From CAYJAD01 sp964370015 (GTDB lineage Bacteria > Desulfobacterota > Desulfovibrionia > Desulfovibrionales > Desulfovibrionaceae), in NCBI GenBank assembly GCA_964370015.1, contig CAYJHD010000003.1, positions 1-64,000 of the forward strand: a DNA stretch of 64,000 nt. The letters run 5' to 3'. Made by a program: the position numbers and the translations under genes. A model generated the notes under the pieces. That model did not search any database, was not told the DNA's origin, and was given only the letters and a program-made list of their open reading frames with translations. Shown one piece after another: positions 15,224-23,701 of this stretch. Position 1 is the first letter of the stretch, and each line of letters starts with the position of its first letter.

Positions 15224-15801
15224 AGAGGATTAATACTGGAGAGGATAATCTTGCCCGGCATGGCATTGACGGTTTTTAGATACACCATATCCTCCACACT
15301 GACGGCATACATATGTCCCGGCTTGGGCGTGGTTTGGCTTTGATCTATGAGCACCACATCATTATGCAAAATGCTGGGTTGCATGCTATCTCCGGCCACG
15401 CGCAAAAGCACCATGCTGGAAGGCGTACCCTTGCGGCGTAAAAAATCAAAACGAAAGGCATAATGACGCACATGCTCCATACCCGTTTCAAAAGAGCCTC
15501 CACCGGCAGAAAGTCTGGCTTCCACCATGGGCACCAGCACCAAGTTATTGGCACTGCCATCTTCTATCCCTTGGGTGGAGGCTTTACCGGCCAAGAGCCA
15601 GTCCAAGGAGCAATTCAAGGCTTGTCCAAGGCGCACGGCAAACTCCCCCTTGGGCATTTGACCGTGCTCGTACTGTTGTATGGTGGTAAGACTCACCCCA
15701 ATGCTGGCGGCAAGTTCTTGCTTGCGCAGGCCGAGGCTTTCGCGTCTTTGACGCAGGCGTTGCCCAAAGTGTTGCCCACAATCTTGTTGATTTTCTGTCA
15801 T
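15130..15801 (-). CDS. Phage-type repressor, XRE helix-turn-helix plus S24 LexA-like peptidase
   Basis: A 223-residue CI/LexA-type repressor. The N-terminal helix-turn-helix is LRKQELAASIGVSLTTIQQYEHGQMP (about 25-50). The C-terminal S24 domain has the catalytic Ser in GDSM (S139) and Lys in VYLKTV (K176), with an Ala-Gly at 99-100 in LSAGGGS as a likely self-cleavage site. RecA-stimulated cleavage would link it to DNA damage. All catalytic parts are present, so it may still function although most of the prophage is gone. It overlaps the convergent GNAT-like gene by 94 bp. Its operators should lie in the 15802-16258 gap. Confidence 0.92.
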   Translation of the reverse strand: MTENQQDCGQHFGQRLRQRRESLGLRKQELAASIGVSLTTIQQYEHGQMPKGEFAVRLGQALNCSLDWLLAGKASTQGIEDGSANNLVLVPMVEARLSAGGGSFETGMEHVRHYAFRFDFLRRKGTPSSMVLLRVAGDSMQPSILHNDVVLIDQSQTTPKPGHMYAVSVEDMVYLKTVNAMPGKIILSSINPLYGPIEVDSCEHTQDLVRIIGRAVWMGRELA

Positions 15802-16258
15802 ACAGCTTTCCTTGTACTCTACGTGGCTACGTGCAAAGACTTACACAGTATTGAAAATTGCGCGCCCGTCCTTATTTTATATGCATATTCAATGTATTAC
15901 ATAAAATTAACTATATAAAAAGACTATACTTATTTGGCGTGGCGGCGTGTAATTTCATCTAAGACACCAAAGGGCAAGGAGAAATACATTGCCTAGTGTG
16001 TATATAAGAAAACTTATGAAAATATGCTAGGAAAAAAAATTTCATGAGCGCAAACTAGCGGAGGTATTATGGCTTTTCTGCAATGTTAAGCTAAAGGCTA
16101 TGATGTATTATAAAAAGTTTTCCGTGATTTACTGCAAGTTTTCTTTTAGAATAAAAGGAATCCTAGAATTTAAAAAAAAGACTTGCCTCGTATTGTGTAT
16201 TTGTTTATTTATATAGAATAACGGTTATACATTACAAGATAAGTTGCAAGGGGGAGAT
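15802..16258. other. AT-rich gap between repressor and early phage genes; likely switch region
   Basis: No gene of useful length is seen. The stretch is A/T-rich and separates the divergent repressor and the genes at 16259 and 16623, the usual place for operators and the two lysogeny-switch promoters. AAGTTTTC occurs twice (near 16107 and 16135), and TAGAAT recurs at 16147 and 16164; neither was shown to be an operator. Confidence 0.35.
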
Positions 16259-16633
16259 ATGGTTTCTATATGTGATGACTTGCGGCGATTGGATGACATG
16301 TTGCTGCTCCTTTCGCAGGAGGCGGCTCGCAACCTTCAAACAAGTCTACTTTTACACTCTGCTCGTCGTCGCGTGCAAGCACTGGAAAAAAAAGTGCGCT
16401 CTTTGGACACAGCACATTGGCTTATGACTTCTTCGTCCAACACCTCGGGCGGGCCTGCTCCCTTGAGCATGTGGGCTGAGCCGGCTTATACCTCGTCTTC
16501 CCTGGGAAAAGGGAAAAGAAGGAAAAATCAAGCACTGTCGTCAGCACAGCTTTTTTCTTTCGAACACATGGCGCACTCAAGATGTCCTGCTTTAGCCACG
16601 TCTGAAAAAAGAAGGACTTGCCATGTACAATAG
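16259..16633 (+). CDS. Hypothetical protein upstream of the Mor-like regulator
   Basis: A 124-residue product I do not recognise. The first 60 residues are helical with coiled-coil character (MVSICDDLRRLDDMLLLLSQEAARNLQ, then LLLHSARRRVQALEKKVRSLD). The rest is low-complexity Ser/Gly/Lys-rich. The start is unsure: GGGGGAG lies only 2 nt before the ATG at 16259, and a TTG at 16244 is possible. It overlaps the next gene by 11 bp, suggesting translational coupling. It is probably an early phage gene, with a weak C-terminus that may be out of frame. Confidence 0.45.
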   Translation: MVSICDDLRRLDDMLLLLSQEAARNLQTSLLLHSARRRVQALEKKVRSLDTAHWLMTSSSNTSGGPAPLSMWAEPAYTSSSLGKGKRRKNQALSSAQLFSFEHMAHSRCPALATSEKRRTCHVQ

Positions 16634-17177
16634 TTCCACACAGCAAAACATGCGCCTAAAAGCCGTGCTCACAAACTCTCAGGGGCAAGCAGCATGCGCT
16701 CATTTACCAGAAAGTGCCTCTTTGCTTGGCTCCGTGCTCAATGATGCCAACACCTTGCTGGCTCTTATGCAAAATTTTGGGGGATGCACCCTGCGCATTC
16801 CCAAAAAATGGCCACCTAAAGTATCCACCAAGGAAGGAGCAAAACCAAGACGCCCGCATGCTTTATGTCAAGTGCTTTCAACCGAGCAAATGGCCAAGGT
16901 GGTGGCACATTTTGGCGGCACAGAAGTTTACATACCCAAGGGAGCGCGTTATCTTGGGCAAGTGCGCAATCATGAAATCATTGAAAGTTACAGTAAAGCC
17001 ACAGGACAAGGGGTCAGCTCCGGCCATGTGGTGCAAAAGCTGGCGCAAAGATATGGCTTGTCCGACAGGCGCATTTGGGATATTTTGAAAACCACCCCTC
17101 CTCACCATGCTCAAGAGGGGTATGTTTTTGAGAATATGAATGCGTTTGACATTGACAACCATAATCATATTCAGTAG
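16623..17177 (+). CDS. Mor-family transcription activator (phage Mu middle-operon regulator type)
   Basis: A 184-residue protein. The Mor signature occurs at about residues 95-165: VVAHFGGTEVYIPKGARYLGQVRNHEIIESYSKATG, then VVQKLAQRYGLSDRRIWDILKT, the helix-turn-helix. In Mu, Mor activates middle-phase transcription by binding DNA as a dimer through the FGG-x-x-x-YIP strand. An additional LMQNFGGCTLRIPKKWP copy lies in the N-terminal half (about 46-64), so one chain carries two of the strand motifs. AAGGAC precedes the ATG. Its place beyond the repressor fits an early/middle phage control region. Confidence 0.8.
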   Translation: MYNSSTQQNMRLKAVLTNSQGQAACAHLPESASLLGSVLNDANTLLALMQNFGGCTLRIPKKWPPKVSTKEGAKPRRPHALCQVLSTEQMAKVVAHFGGTEVYIPKGARYLGQVRNHEIIESYSKATGQGVSSGHVVQKLAQRYGLSDRRIWDILKTTPPHHAQEGYVFENMNAFDIDNHNHIQ

Positions 17178-17202
17178 CTTATACACACACAAAGGAGTTT
17201 AT

Positions 17203-17343
17203 ATGTTAGATGCCATAGCTGTTATCTGTGTATGTGTTGCCGCGCTCTATGTGGGTAAAAAATACTTCAGCGCGGCCAAAAAAGGCTCTTGTGGTTGCTC
17301 CTCCGATGAGTGCGGCTCCTGCAAAGGCAAAGACAACTCTTAA
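17203..17343 (+). CDS. FeoB-associated Cys-rich membrane peptide
   Basis: A 46-residue peptide: one membrane segment (DAIAVICVCVAALYVGKKYF, residues 3-22) then a Lys-rich stretch and CGCSSDECGSC. This matches the small Cys-rich proteins encoded beside the ferrous-iron transporter feoB. They are thought to bind iron at the membrane, though the role is not settled. AAAGGAG stands 6 nt before the ATG. No feoA or feoB gene is within the window, so this is an orphan copy at the edge of the phage remnant. Confidence 0.75.
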   Translation: MLDAIAVICVCVAALYVGKKYFSAAKKGSCGCSSDECGSCKGKDNS

Positions 17344-17384
17344 CCAAAAATCTTGGCGCGTAAAAGCTTCAAGAATGTATGTAT

Positions 17385-17424
17385 AGCAAAGCCCTCTGCC
17401 CCTGCGTAGAGGGCTTTGCTTTGT
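17385..17424 (+). terminator. Terminator downstream of the Cys-rich peptide gene
   Basis: AGCAAAGCCCTCT (17385-17397) pairs perfectly with AGAGGGCTTTGCT (17408-17420). The T tract after it is weak (TTG), but the 13-bp stem is strong. Confidence 0.7.
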
Positions 17425-17523
17425 AAAAGGCCACCTCCTCCCTGGAAATGCCCCTTCTGAACACTGGTATTCTGTATGCATTTTTGCTAGTGTCGCTTTT
17501 TTCACCAAGAGCAAGGATATACC

Positions 17524-18171
17524 ATGTTAGCAATACTTGATTATGAGGCGGGAAATCAAACTTCCGTAAAGCGTGCTTTGGAGCATTTGGGCATTGAAGC
17601 TGTCATCACCGACGATGAGCAGGTATTACAAAAGGCCAAAGGAATTATTTTCCCCGGCGTGGGTGCGGCTGGGCAAGCCATGCACTATTTGGAAGCCAGC
17701 GGCCTTGATGCAGTGCTCAAAAAATACATTGCTGAGGGCAAGCCATTGCTGGGCATTTGTCTTGGTTGTCAAATTTTGCTGGATCATAGCGAAGAAAATG
17801 ACCGCCAAACCCTTGGCATTGTGCCCGGCTCCTGCTTGCGCTTTCCGCAAGGCCTTGTGGAAGAAGACGGCACACCGGTGCGCATTCCGCATATGGGCTG
17901 GAATGGCCTGAACATGCAACAAGATTCGCTTTTGCTCAAAGGTGTTCCCAGCGACGCCGAATTTTATTTTGTGCACAGTTTTTATGTGGAACCACAGCCA
18001 GACATGGTCATTGCAACCACCTATTATGGCATGGAATTTTGTAGCATTTATGGGCGTGATGGCCTGTGGGCATTGCAGTTCCATGTGGAAAAAAGCGGTG
18101 AACCCGGTTTGAAGATTTTACAAAATTTCTATGACTATTGTGTGGAAAAGGGGAACAACAATGCTGAGTAA
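17524..18171 (+). CDS. hisH: Imidazole glycerol phosphate synthase, glutamine amidotransferase subunit
   Basis: A 215-residue class I amidotransferase that hydrolyses glutamine and passes ammonia to HisF in histidine synthesis. The nucleophile Cys is in GICLGCQ (about 78-84), and the His and Glu of the triad are in WALQFHVEKSGEPG (about 180-190). The oxyanion region FPGVGAAGQAM is clear. AAGGA precedes the ATG by 8 nt. It overlaps hisF by 11 bp. The other his genes are elsewhere, so hisHF stands as a split two-gene unit; LPS-type paralogs (WbuY-like) are a remote alternative. Confidence 0.95.
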   Translation: MLAILDYEAGNQTSVKRALEHLGIEAVITDDEQVLQKAKGIIFPGVGAAGQAMHYLEASGLDAVLKKYIAEGKPLLGICLGCQILLDHSEENDRQTLGIVPGSCLRFPQGLVEEDGTPVRIPHMGWNGLNMQQDSLLLKGVPSDAEFYFVHSFYVEPQPDMVIATTYYGMEFCSIYGRDGLWALQFHVEKSGEPGLKILQNFYDYCVEKGNNNAE

Positions 18172-18943
18172 AAGAGTTATACCCTGCCTTGACGTGCGCG
18201 ATGGCAAATTGACCAAGGGCGTGAAATTTGAAGGCAATGTGGACATTGGCGACCCTGTGGAAACGGCCAAACGCTATTATGAAGAAGGCGCCGACGAAAT
18301 CGTTTTTTACGACATCACCGCCTCCCATGAAAAACGCGGCATTTTCATAGATGTGGTCAAGCGCGTGGCAGAGCAAATTTTCATCCCCTTTTGTGTGGGT
18401 GGTGGCATTTCCACCGTGGAAGATATGCGCGCTGTTTTGGTGGCCGGCGCAGAAAAGGTTTCCATCAATTCCGCCGCGGTGACCAATCCAGACCTCATCA
18501 GCCAAGGCGCGGCTGCCTTTGGCTCACAAGCCATTGTGGTGGGCATGGACGTGAAACAAGTGGAAAAAAGCGAAGCCATTCCTTCCGGCTATGAAATTGT
18601 CATCCATGGCGGGCGCAAGCACATGGGCATTGATGCGCTGGCATGGGCCAAACGCTGTGAAGAGCTGGGAGCCGGAGAGCTGTGCATCAATTCCATCGAT
18701 GCCGATGGCATGCGCGATGGTTATGAGCTCACTCTCACACGCCAAATTTGTGAACTTGTCACCATTCCTGTCATTGCATCGGGTGGCGCAGGTAGCCCTG
18801 AGCATATGTATATGGCTGTGAGCGAAGGTAAGGCTTCTGCGGCTCTCATTGCTTCCATTGTGCATTATGGACAATATACCATAGCCCAATGCAAGGAGCA
18901 TATGGCTGAGCGTGGGGCAAAGGTGCGCTTACGCATCAGATGA
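18161..18943 (+). CDS. hisF: Imidazole glycerol phosphate synthase, cyclase subunit
   Basis: A 260-residue (beta/alpha)8 barrel that uses ammonia from HisH to close the imidazole ring, giving IGP and AICAR. It starts MLSKRVIPCLDVRDGKLTKGVKF with the catalytic Asp in CLDVRDG (about 11). The second catalytic Asp lies in IVVGMDVKQ (about 130). Phosphate-binding loops are FCVGGGIST and VIASGGAGSPEH. GGGG is 7 nt upstream of the ATG at 18161, inside hisH. It is the last gene of the unit; the next terminator-like structures are at 18962-19008 and 19152-19186. Confidence 0.97.
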   Translation: MLSKRVIPCLDVRDGKLTKGVKFEGNVDIGDPVETAKRYYEEGADEIVFYDITASHEKRGIFIDVVKRVAEQIFIPFCVGGGISTVEDMRAVLVAGAEKVSINSAAVTNPDLISQGAAAFGSQAIVVGMDVKQVEKSEAIPSGYEIVIHGGRKHMGIDALAWAKRCEELGAGELCINSIDADGMRDGYELTLTRQICELVTIPVIASGGAGSPEHMYMAVSEGKASAALIASIVHYGQYTIAQCKEHMAERGAKVRLRIR

Positions 18944-18961
18944 CCCTTGAAGATAAAACAT

Positions 18962-19008
18962 ACTGGGTGAAAACCTTTTCTGAAGAAAAGGTTCTTCCCC
19001 CAGACCCC
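18962..19008 (+). repeat. Interspersed hairpin repeat, copy 1 (downstream of hisF)
   Basis: AACCTTTTCT and AGAAAAGGTT form a 10-bp stem flanked by CTGGGTG and CCCCCAG. The same palindrome recurs downstream of gatA at 51008-51053. It probably works as a transcript end; the spread of copies makes it an interspersed repeat. Confidence 0.7.
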
Positions 19009-19151
19009 CTTTCCAAAAAACTTCAATTGCGCCTATGTCTTCTCTTTGAAGATGAAATTTTTCCGCAATGTAATTTCGAAAGGCTCAAATGCAATGCCTG
19101 AAGCCTATTCTATGCATTTATAAGTTTTTTATTCTCCAATCTGTCAACACC

Positions 19152-19186
19152 ACGAGGGAAAAGCCGTCACAGCTTTTCCCTTTTTG
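19152..19186 (+). terminator. Terminator in the hisF-diguanylate cyclase gap
   Basis: GGGAAAAGC (19156-19164) pairs perfectly with GCTTTTCCC (19172-19180), followed by TTTTT. It is 210 bp beyond hisF. A short unannotated transcript could also end here. Confidence 0.75.
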
Positions 19187-19236
19187 TATACAATTTCTAA
19201 TAGTGAAATAAAGAACTGGACAAAAAGTTTTAATAA

Positions 19237-19272
19237 CCTTATTTATCAATAAGGGAAGCTCCCCTTCTTTTT
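19237..19272 (+). promoter_or_regulatory. Two overlapping hairpins ahead of the diguanylate cyclase gene
   Basis: CCTTATT (19237-19243) can pair with AATAAGG (19248-19254). AAGGG (19251-19255) can pair with CCCTT (19262-19266), followed by CTTTTT. The two share bases 19251-19254, so only one can form at a time, as in attenuators. Stems are short; no known riboswitch motif is visible upstream. Confidence 0.3.
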
Positions 19273-19327
19273 GAGCTTTCGCCATTCCATGCGCTTCGTT
19301 TCCTCGCAAATTCTTTTGAGGGTATAT

Positions 19328-20518
19328 ATGAAGAAAAAGCCTGCAATACAACGTGTCGATATACAAGTAACAGTGCTTGTGGCCATCTTAATTGTCATTT
19401 CCACCAGCATTGTCTTTGCCTTTGCTTATACCCTCAGCTATAGGCAAATGTTGCAATCCTTAGAAGATAGAGTCACTTCACTTGCCCTATTTTTAGACAA
19501 AGAGCTGCCCACAGCTCTTTTCACCGAAATTACCAATCATGAAGATATGTCCAACGCCGAATATCTTGAGGCGCAGGTCTTTTTATCTCGCGCACGAGAA
19601 ATTACCTCTGCGCAATATCTGTATACGGCCACCAAAAACAAAGACGGAAAACTCATCTATCATATTGATGGCTTACCCACAGAAGCGGACGATTTTCGCA
19701 AACCCGGTGACCTCATTGAAAAAGACTTCATAGAGGACTTAACTCGCGCCTTAGCCAATGAAGTGGTCATGCCCGATGACATTAAAGAAACGGAATGGGG
19801 CGATGTTTTTGTGGCTTACTACCCCTTGCATGATAAAACCACCAACACTGTCATAGGTGCCATTGGCGTGGAGTTTCCCGCCAATCGAGAGCATGATGCG
19901 TATTTTTATATTCTCACCAGCATCCCTGTGGTCATACTCATCACCTGCTTGGTGGCCAGCATATTCTCACACTTGCTGTTCCGTCGCATTTCCAATCCGC
20001 ATTTCAAGGATTTATCCAACAGCGATTCCTTGACGGGCCTAAAAAACCGCAATGCCTACGATTTGGATATGGAAAACTTACTTCGCTCAGGGCGCATCAA
20101 AAAATACGCCTTGGTGCTTTCCGACCTAAACGGCCTAAAAAACGTCAATGATACCATAGGTCACAAAGCCGGTGATGCGTATATTCAGCAATTTGCCAGC
20201 ATTCTTAAAGAACAAGGCAACGAAAATCACGTTTCCTATAGAATTGGCGGTGATGAATTTGCCACCTTCTTCTTTGATCCCGACCCAGAAGACGTGAGCG
20301 CCTTTGCCTCCACCATAAAAGCTCGCTTAATTGAAGCCATAAATAACACCAATGAATATGGCAGCGTTTCCGTGGGCTTTGCCTTTGCCGATGGGCTCAC
20401 CTTGGAGTCATGGAAAATCATCCAAGCCGAGGCAGATGCGGCCCTATATCAAGATAAAAAAGCTTTCTACGCCACCCACGAAAATTGCGATAACCGTCGC
20501 AGTGGCAAGGTAAAATAG
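19328..20518 (+). CDS. Membrane diguanylate cyclase
   Basis: A 396-residue inner-membrane protein that makes cyclic-di-GMP. One N-terminal membrane segment (about 14-38) leads to a periplasmic sensing region (about 40-205). A second segment follows (YILTSIPVVILITCLVASIFSHLLF, about 212-236), then a cytoplasmic GGDEF domain (about 250-390). The active site is intact: SDLNGLKNVNDTIGHKAGD and YRIGGDEFATFF. No RxxD inhibitory site lies 5 residues before GGDEF, so product feedback may be missing. No HAMP linker is seen. The start at 19328 has GAGGG 5 nt upstream. The sensed ligand is unknown. The next gene, separated by 123 bp, also deals with c-di-GMP. Confidence 0.92.
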   Translation: MKKKPAIQRVDIQVTVLVAILIVISTSIVFAFAYTLSYRQMLQSLEDRVTSLALFLDKELPTALFTEITNHEDMSNAEYLEAQVFLSRAREITSAQYLYTATKNKDGKLIYHIDGLPTEADDFRKPGDLIEKDFIEDLTRALANEVVMPDDIKETEWGDVFVAYYPLHDKTTNTVIGAIGVEFPANREHDAYFYILTSIPVVILITCLVASIFSHLLFRRISNPHFKDLSNSDSLTGLKNRNAYDLDMENLLRSGRIKKYALVLSDLNGLKNVNDTIGHKAGDAYIQQFASILKEQGNENHVSYRIGGDEFATFFFDPDPEDVSAFASTIKARLIEAINNTNEYGSVSVGFAFADGLTLESWKIIQAEADAALYQDKKAFYATHENCDNRRSGKVK

Positions 20519-20641
20519 CATTTTTGCATATAAAACAATGTGCATGGGGATTTTTGTTCGCCATAATACAAGTTAACACATGTTTTTTCTAGGCTTTAGA
20601 TAGGGTCACTATGAACCCCTTTGATAGCAAGGAGCACGGCA

Positions 20642-23632
20642 ATGAAATCACACACACTCGCTTCATTGGCTTTGGATAATTTTGACGTCATGTGCTACGT
20701 TGTGGACATTGACACCTTTGAGCTCTTGTATATCAACGAAGCAGCAAGGCTTACCTTTGTACCGTCCATGCAAAATTTTATTCCCGGGCAAACCTGCTAT
20801 AGCTTTTTGCACGGAAAAGATGCCATCTGCGACATTTGCAACAATGACCTTTTGCAAGAAGGGCAAAAACTGTGCACAGAAATTCAAAATGAAAAGAATA
20901 AAAAATTCTATTCACATATAGATTCCTTACACATACACGATGGCAGAAGGCTCAAACTCACCTTTGCCTTTGACACATCCAGCCAAAAGGAAAAAATAGA
21001 CTCCCTTTCGCGCATCATCACCAAGGAAGAAACACTACTTAAGTGCATCCAAACACTTATGGAAGATAAAGACCTTGATAAAGCCGTCATGCGTCTTTTG
21101 TCCATTGTGTGCCAATATTATGATGCGGACAGAGCCTATCTTTTTGAAATCAACTCCAAGGATAGAAGTGCCAAAAATATTTACGAATGGTGTATTCAGC
21201 CACAATTTTCCAGCATAGAACGTGTGCCCGTGCTCAGCGCAGAAGAACTGCAACCTGTGTATGATGGATTTAAAAATACTGGAGAATTCATCTTACATGA
21301 TGTTAAAAGCCTGGAACCACACAGTGCTTTATACAATGTTTTGCGCCATAGCGATTGCACTTCTGTGCATGCGGTGCCCATCCTTTATGATGATGAAGTC
21401 ACCTATTTCATGGGTGTGGACAATGCACGCGCAGCCTCTCAAGACCTTACCCTACTGCATTCCATCATCATCTTTGTGGCCGAAAGCATCAAAAAAACAC
21501 GCGCCATGCGGCAATTGGAGCAACTTTCCTATGTGGATGTGCTCACAGGTCTGAACAACAGAAATAAATACCTTGAAGTTCTTGAGAACATGGAAACATT
21601 CCGCCTAAACTCCTTGGGTTATGTGCATGTGAATATCAATGCCTTAAAAAAGCTCAATGATCTTTATGGCGACTTGTACGGCGATTCCGTGCTTAAAAGC
21701 GTGGCGGGCATTTTGCTCAAGCACATTAAAGGGCAAATTTTCAGAGTTTCAGGCGATGAATTCATTGCCCTGTGCCCCGACATGAGCCAAGAAGATTTTG
21801 AGCAAAGCATCATGGCCGTGCGCCACGACGATGATGAAATAGAAGAATTTTCCTTTGCCGTGGGGGCCGTATGGCAAGACAAAAAAATACATATTCGCCA
21901 CGGGCTTACCCAAGCCAGCGAAATCATGTTTTCGGAAAAGCAAAATTATTACAAGGCGCAAGCCACCGAGCATATCCAATCGCGCTCCAACCCTGTGGAA
22001 ATTATTTTAAATGAAATTAATTCACAGGCCTTTACAGTATACTTGCAACCCAAGGTGAACATTCGCACGGGAAAAATTTCCTCCTCCGAAGCCTTGGTGA
22101 GAAAATTTGGCTCGGGCGGCAAAATGGTTTCACCAGATAGATTCATCCCCATTTATGAAAATGAGGGCACCATTCGCTATTTGGATTTCTTTGTCATGGA
22201 AGAAGTGTGTAAATTCTTACGCCAATGCCTAGACAAAGGCGACGCCCTACCCATTGCGGTGAATTTTTCGCGTGTTACCTTCATTGCCAATGATGTCATT
22301 GAAGAAATTGTGCAAACGTGTGCCAAGTACGATGTTCCCCATGCCTATGTGAAGGTGGAGCTCACCGAAAGTATGGATAAAATGGACTTTGAGTTTTTCC
22401 ACAAAAAAATTGCCCAGCTCAAAGACCTTGGCTTTGATATTTCTTTGGATGACTTTGGCGCCAAGCATTCCAATTTGCTCATGCTCACCATGGCAGAGTT
22501 TAGCGAAGTAAAAATCGATAAGGGCCTCATAGACAATATTACCACCAGTGCCGAAAATAGAACCGTGGTACGTAATATCATTAAAACCGTGAAAGAACTT
22601 GGTAAATCTTCTTGCGTGGGCGAAGGCATCGAAACGCCGGATCAGGTGGCTTTATTAAAAGACTTTGGCTGCACCTATGGGCAGGGATATTTTTTCCACA
22701 AACCCATGCCCATGGAGCAATTCTCCAAGGTGGTGGAAGAAGATGCCACCAATAAAATCTCCGAAACCAAGGTCATTGGCCAGTCCACCAGAAAGAATTT
22801 TGTGGTCAATTATGACGAGCTCTACTCCGTCATCGAGGCCATGCCCCTATGCATGAATTTATGGAGCCATAGGCGCGAAAATATCATGTGTAATGACTAT
22901 GCCGTGAACCTTTTTGGCGTGCGAGATAAAGATGACTATTTGGAAAATTTCTTTAAATTATCGCCCGAAAAACAACCCGATGGCAGAAGCTCCGGCGAAG
23001 CGGCCCTCACCTATATTAACGAAGCCAGAAATAATGGCAGCGTGTGCTTTAACTGGATGCATTGCACGCTGGATGGCGAGGAAATTCCCACGGAAATAAC
23101 TCTAGTGCGCCTAGATGTGAAAAGTGAAGACGGTGATTTTCTTGTGGCCGGCTACACCAGAGATTTACGCCCGCAATTGGCAGGCACCGATGAAGTCCAA
23201 TGGGCCAGTGCCTACTTCTTCAACGAAGTGTCGGATAAAACCCTGTTCAACACCATTTCGGAAATTGCCAATGAATTTTTCTGGGTGTACAGCAATAGAC
23301 TTAAAACCATTCAATTCTTTGGCAAAGGACGCGATATTTTACGCCTGCCGACCCATAAAATGGTTTTCCCGCAAAGCATTATAGATAAGGAAATTGTCAC
23401 AGAAAAATACCTAGAAGAATTTGGGAATTTTTCCAAGGCCATGGAAAATGGAGAATATTACCCCGTGGAAGTGGAATTCAACCTACCCAATGGCGACATT
23501 CGCTATTTTAGAATAGATTATAAGATTATTTTCGACGCGAACAATAAGCCGCTTTTTTGCATAGGCAAAACGGCAGATATTCACGATAGAAAAAGCTGGG
23601 AAAAATTTTCCAAAAATATGTTTAAAGAGTAA
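20642..23632 (+). CDS. Composite PAS-GAF-GGDEF-EAL-PAS signalling protein, likely c-di-GMP phosphodiesterase
   Basis: A 996-residue cytoplasmic protein. Order: PAS-like domain with a CDIC pair (about 5-110), GAF (about 135-275), degenerate GGDEF (about 290-420, active-site reads SGDEF), EAL (about 450-695), then two more PAS-like regions (about 735-850 and 865-990). The EAL residues for metal and catalysis are present: SEALVRKF, AVNFS, VELTES, SLDDFG, VKIDKGL, GEGIET and GQGYFFHKPM. So it should hydrolyse c-di-GMP, while the GGDEF half is likely a GTP sensor or inactive. AAGGAG precedes the ATG at 20642. PAS domains after the EAL domain are uncommon. Lack of membrane segments means it senses internal signals. 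Confidence 0.92.
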   Translation: MKSHTLASLALDNFDVMCYVVDIDTFELLYINEAARLTFVPSMQNFIPGQTCYSFLHGKDAICDICNNDLLQEGQKLCTEIQNEKNKKFYSHIDSLHIHDGRRLKLTFAFDTSSQKEKIDSLSRIITKEETLLKCIQTLMEDKDLDKAVMRLLSIVCQYYDADRAYLFEINSKDRSAKNIYEWCIQPQFSSIERVPVLSAEELQPVYDGFKNTGEFILHDVKSLEPHSALYNVLRHSDCTSVHAVPILYDDEVTYFMGVDNARAASQDLTLLHSIIIFVAESIKKTRAMRQLEQLSYVDVLTGLNNRNKYLEVLENMETFRLNSLGYVHVNINALKKLNDLYGDLYGDSVLKSVAGILLKHIKGQIFRVSGDEFIALCPDMSQEDFEQSIMAVRHDDDEIEEFSFAVGAVWQDKKIHIRHGLTQASEIMFSEKQNYYKAQATEHIQSRSNPVEIILNEINSQAFTVYLQPKVNIRTGKISSSEALVRKFGSGGKMVSPDRFIPIYENEGTIRYLDFFVMEEVCKFLRQCLDKGDALPIAVNFSRVTFIANDVIEEIVQTCAKYDVPHAYVKVELTESMDKMDFEFFHKKIAQLKDLGFDISLDDFGAKHSNLLMLTMAEFSEVKIDKGLIDNITTSAENRTVVRNIIKTVKELGKSSCVGEGIETPDQVALLKDFGCTYGQGYFFHKPMPMEQFSKVVEEDATNKISETKVIGQSTRKNFVVNYDELYSVIEAMPLCMNLWSHRRENIMCNDYAVNLFGVRDKDDYLENFFKLSPEKQPDGRSSGEAALTYINEARNNGSVCFNWMHCTLDGEEIPTEITLVRLDVKSEDGDFLVAGYTRDLRPQLAGTDEVQWASAYFFNEVSDKTLFNTISEIANEFFWVYSNRLKTIQFFGKGRDILRLPTHKMVFPQSIIDKEIVTEKYLEEFGNFSKAMENGEYYPVEVEFNLPNGDIRYFRIDYKIIFDANNKPLFCIGKTADIHDRKSWEKFSKNMFKE

Positions 23633-23701
23633 AGCGTGCGCATGGGGTAAAAACCCACATACCGCACACAATACGATTATATAAGGAAATATACGGTTTT
23701 C

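Noticed and set aside
17524..18943. hisH-hisF as a surface-polysaccharide (WbuY/WbuZ-type) pair
   Set aside because: The catalytic residues and lengths match the histidine enzymes, and no polysaccharide genes are nearby.
19000..19327. Possible c-di-GMP riboswitch upstream of the diguanylate cyclase
   Set aside because: The conserved GEMM core and its tetraloop-receptor elements were not found on reading the leader.
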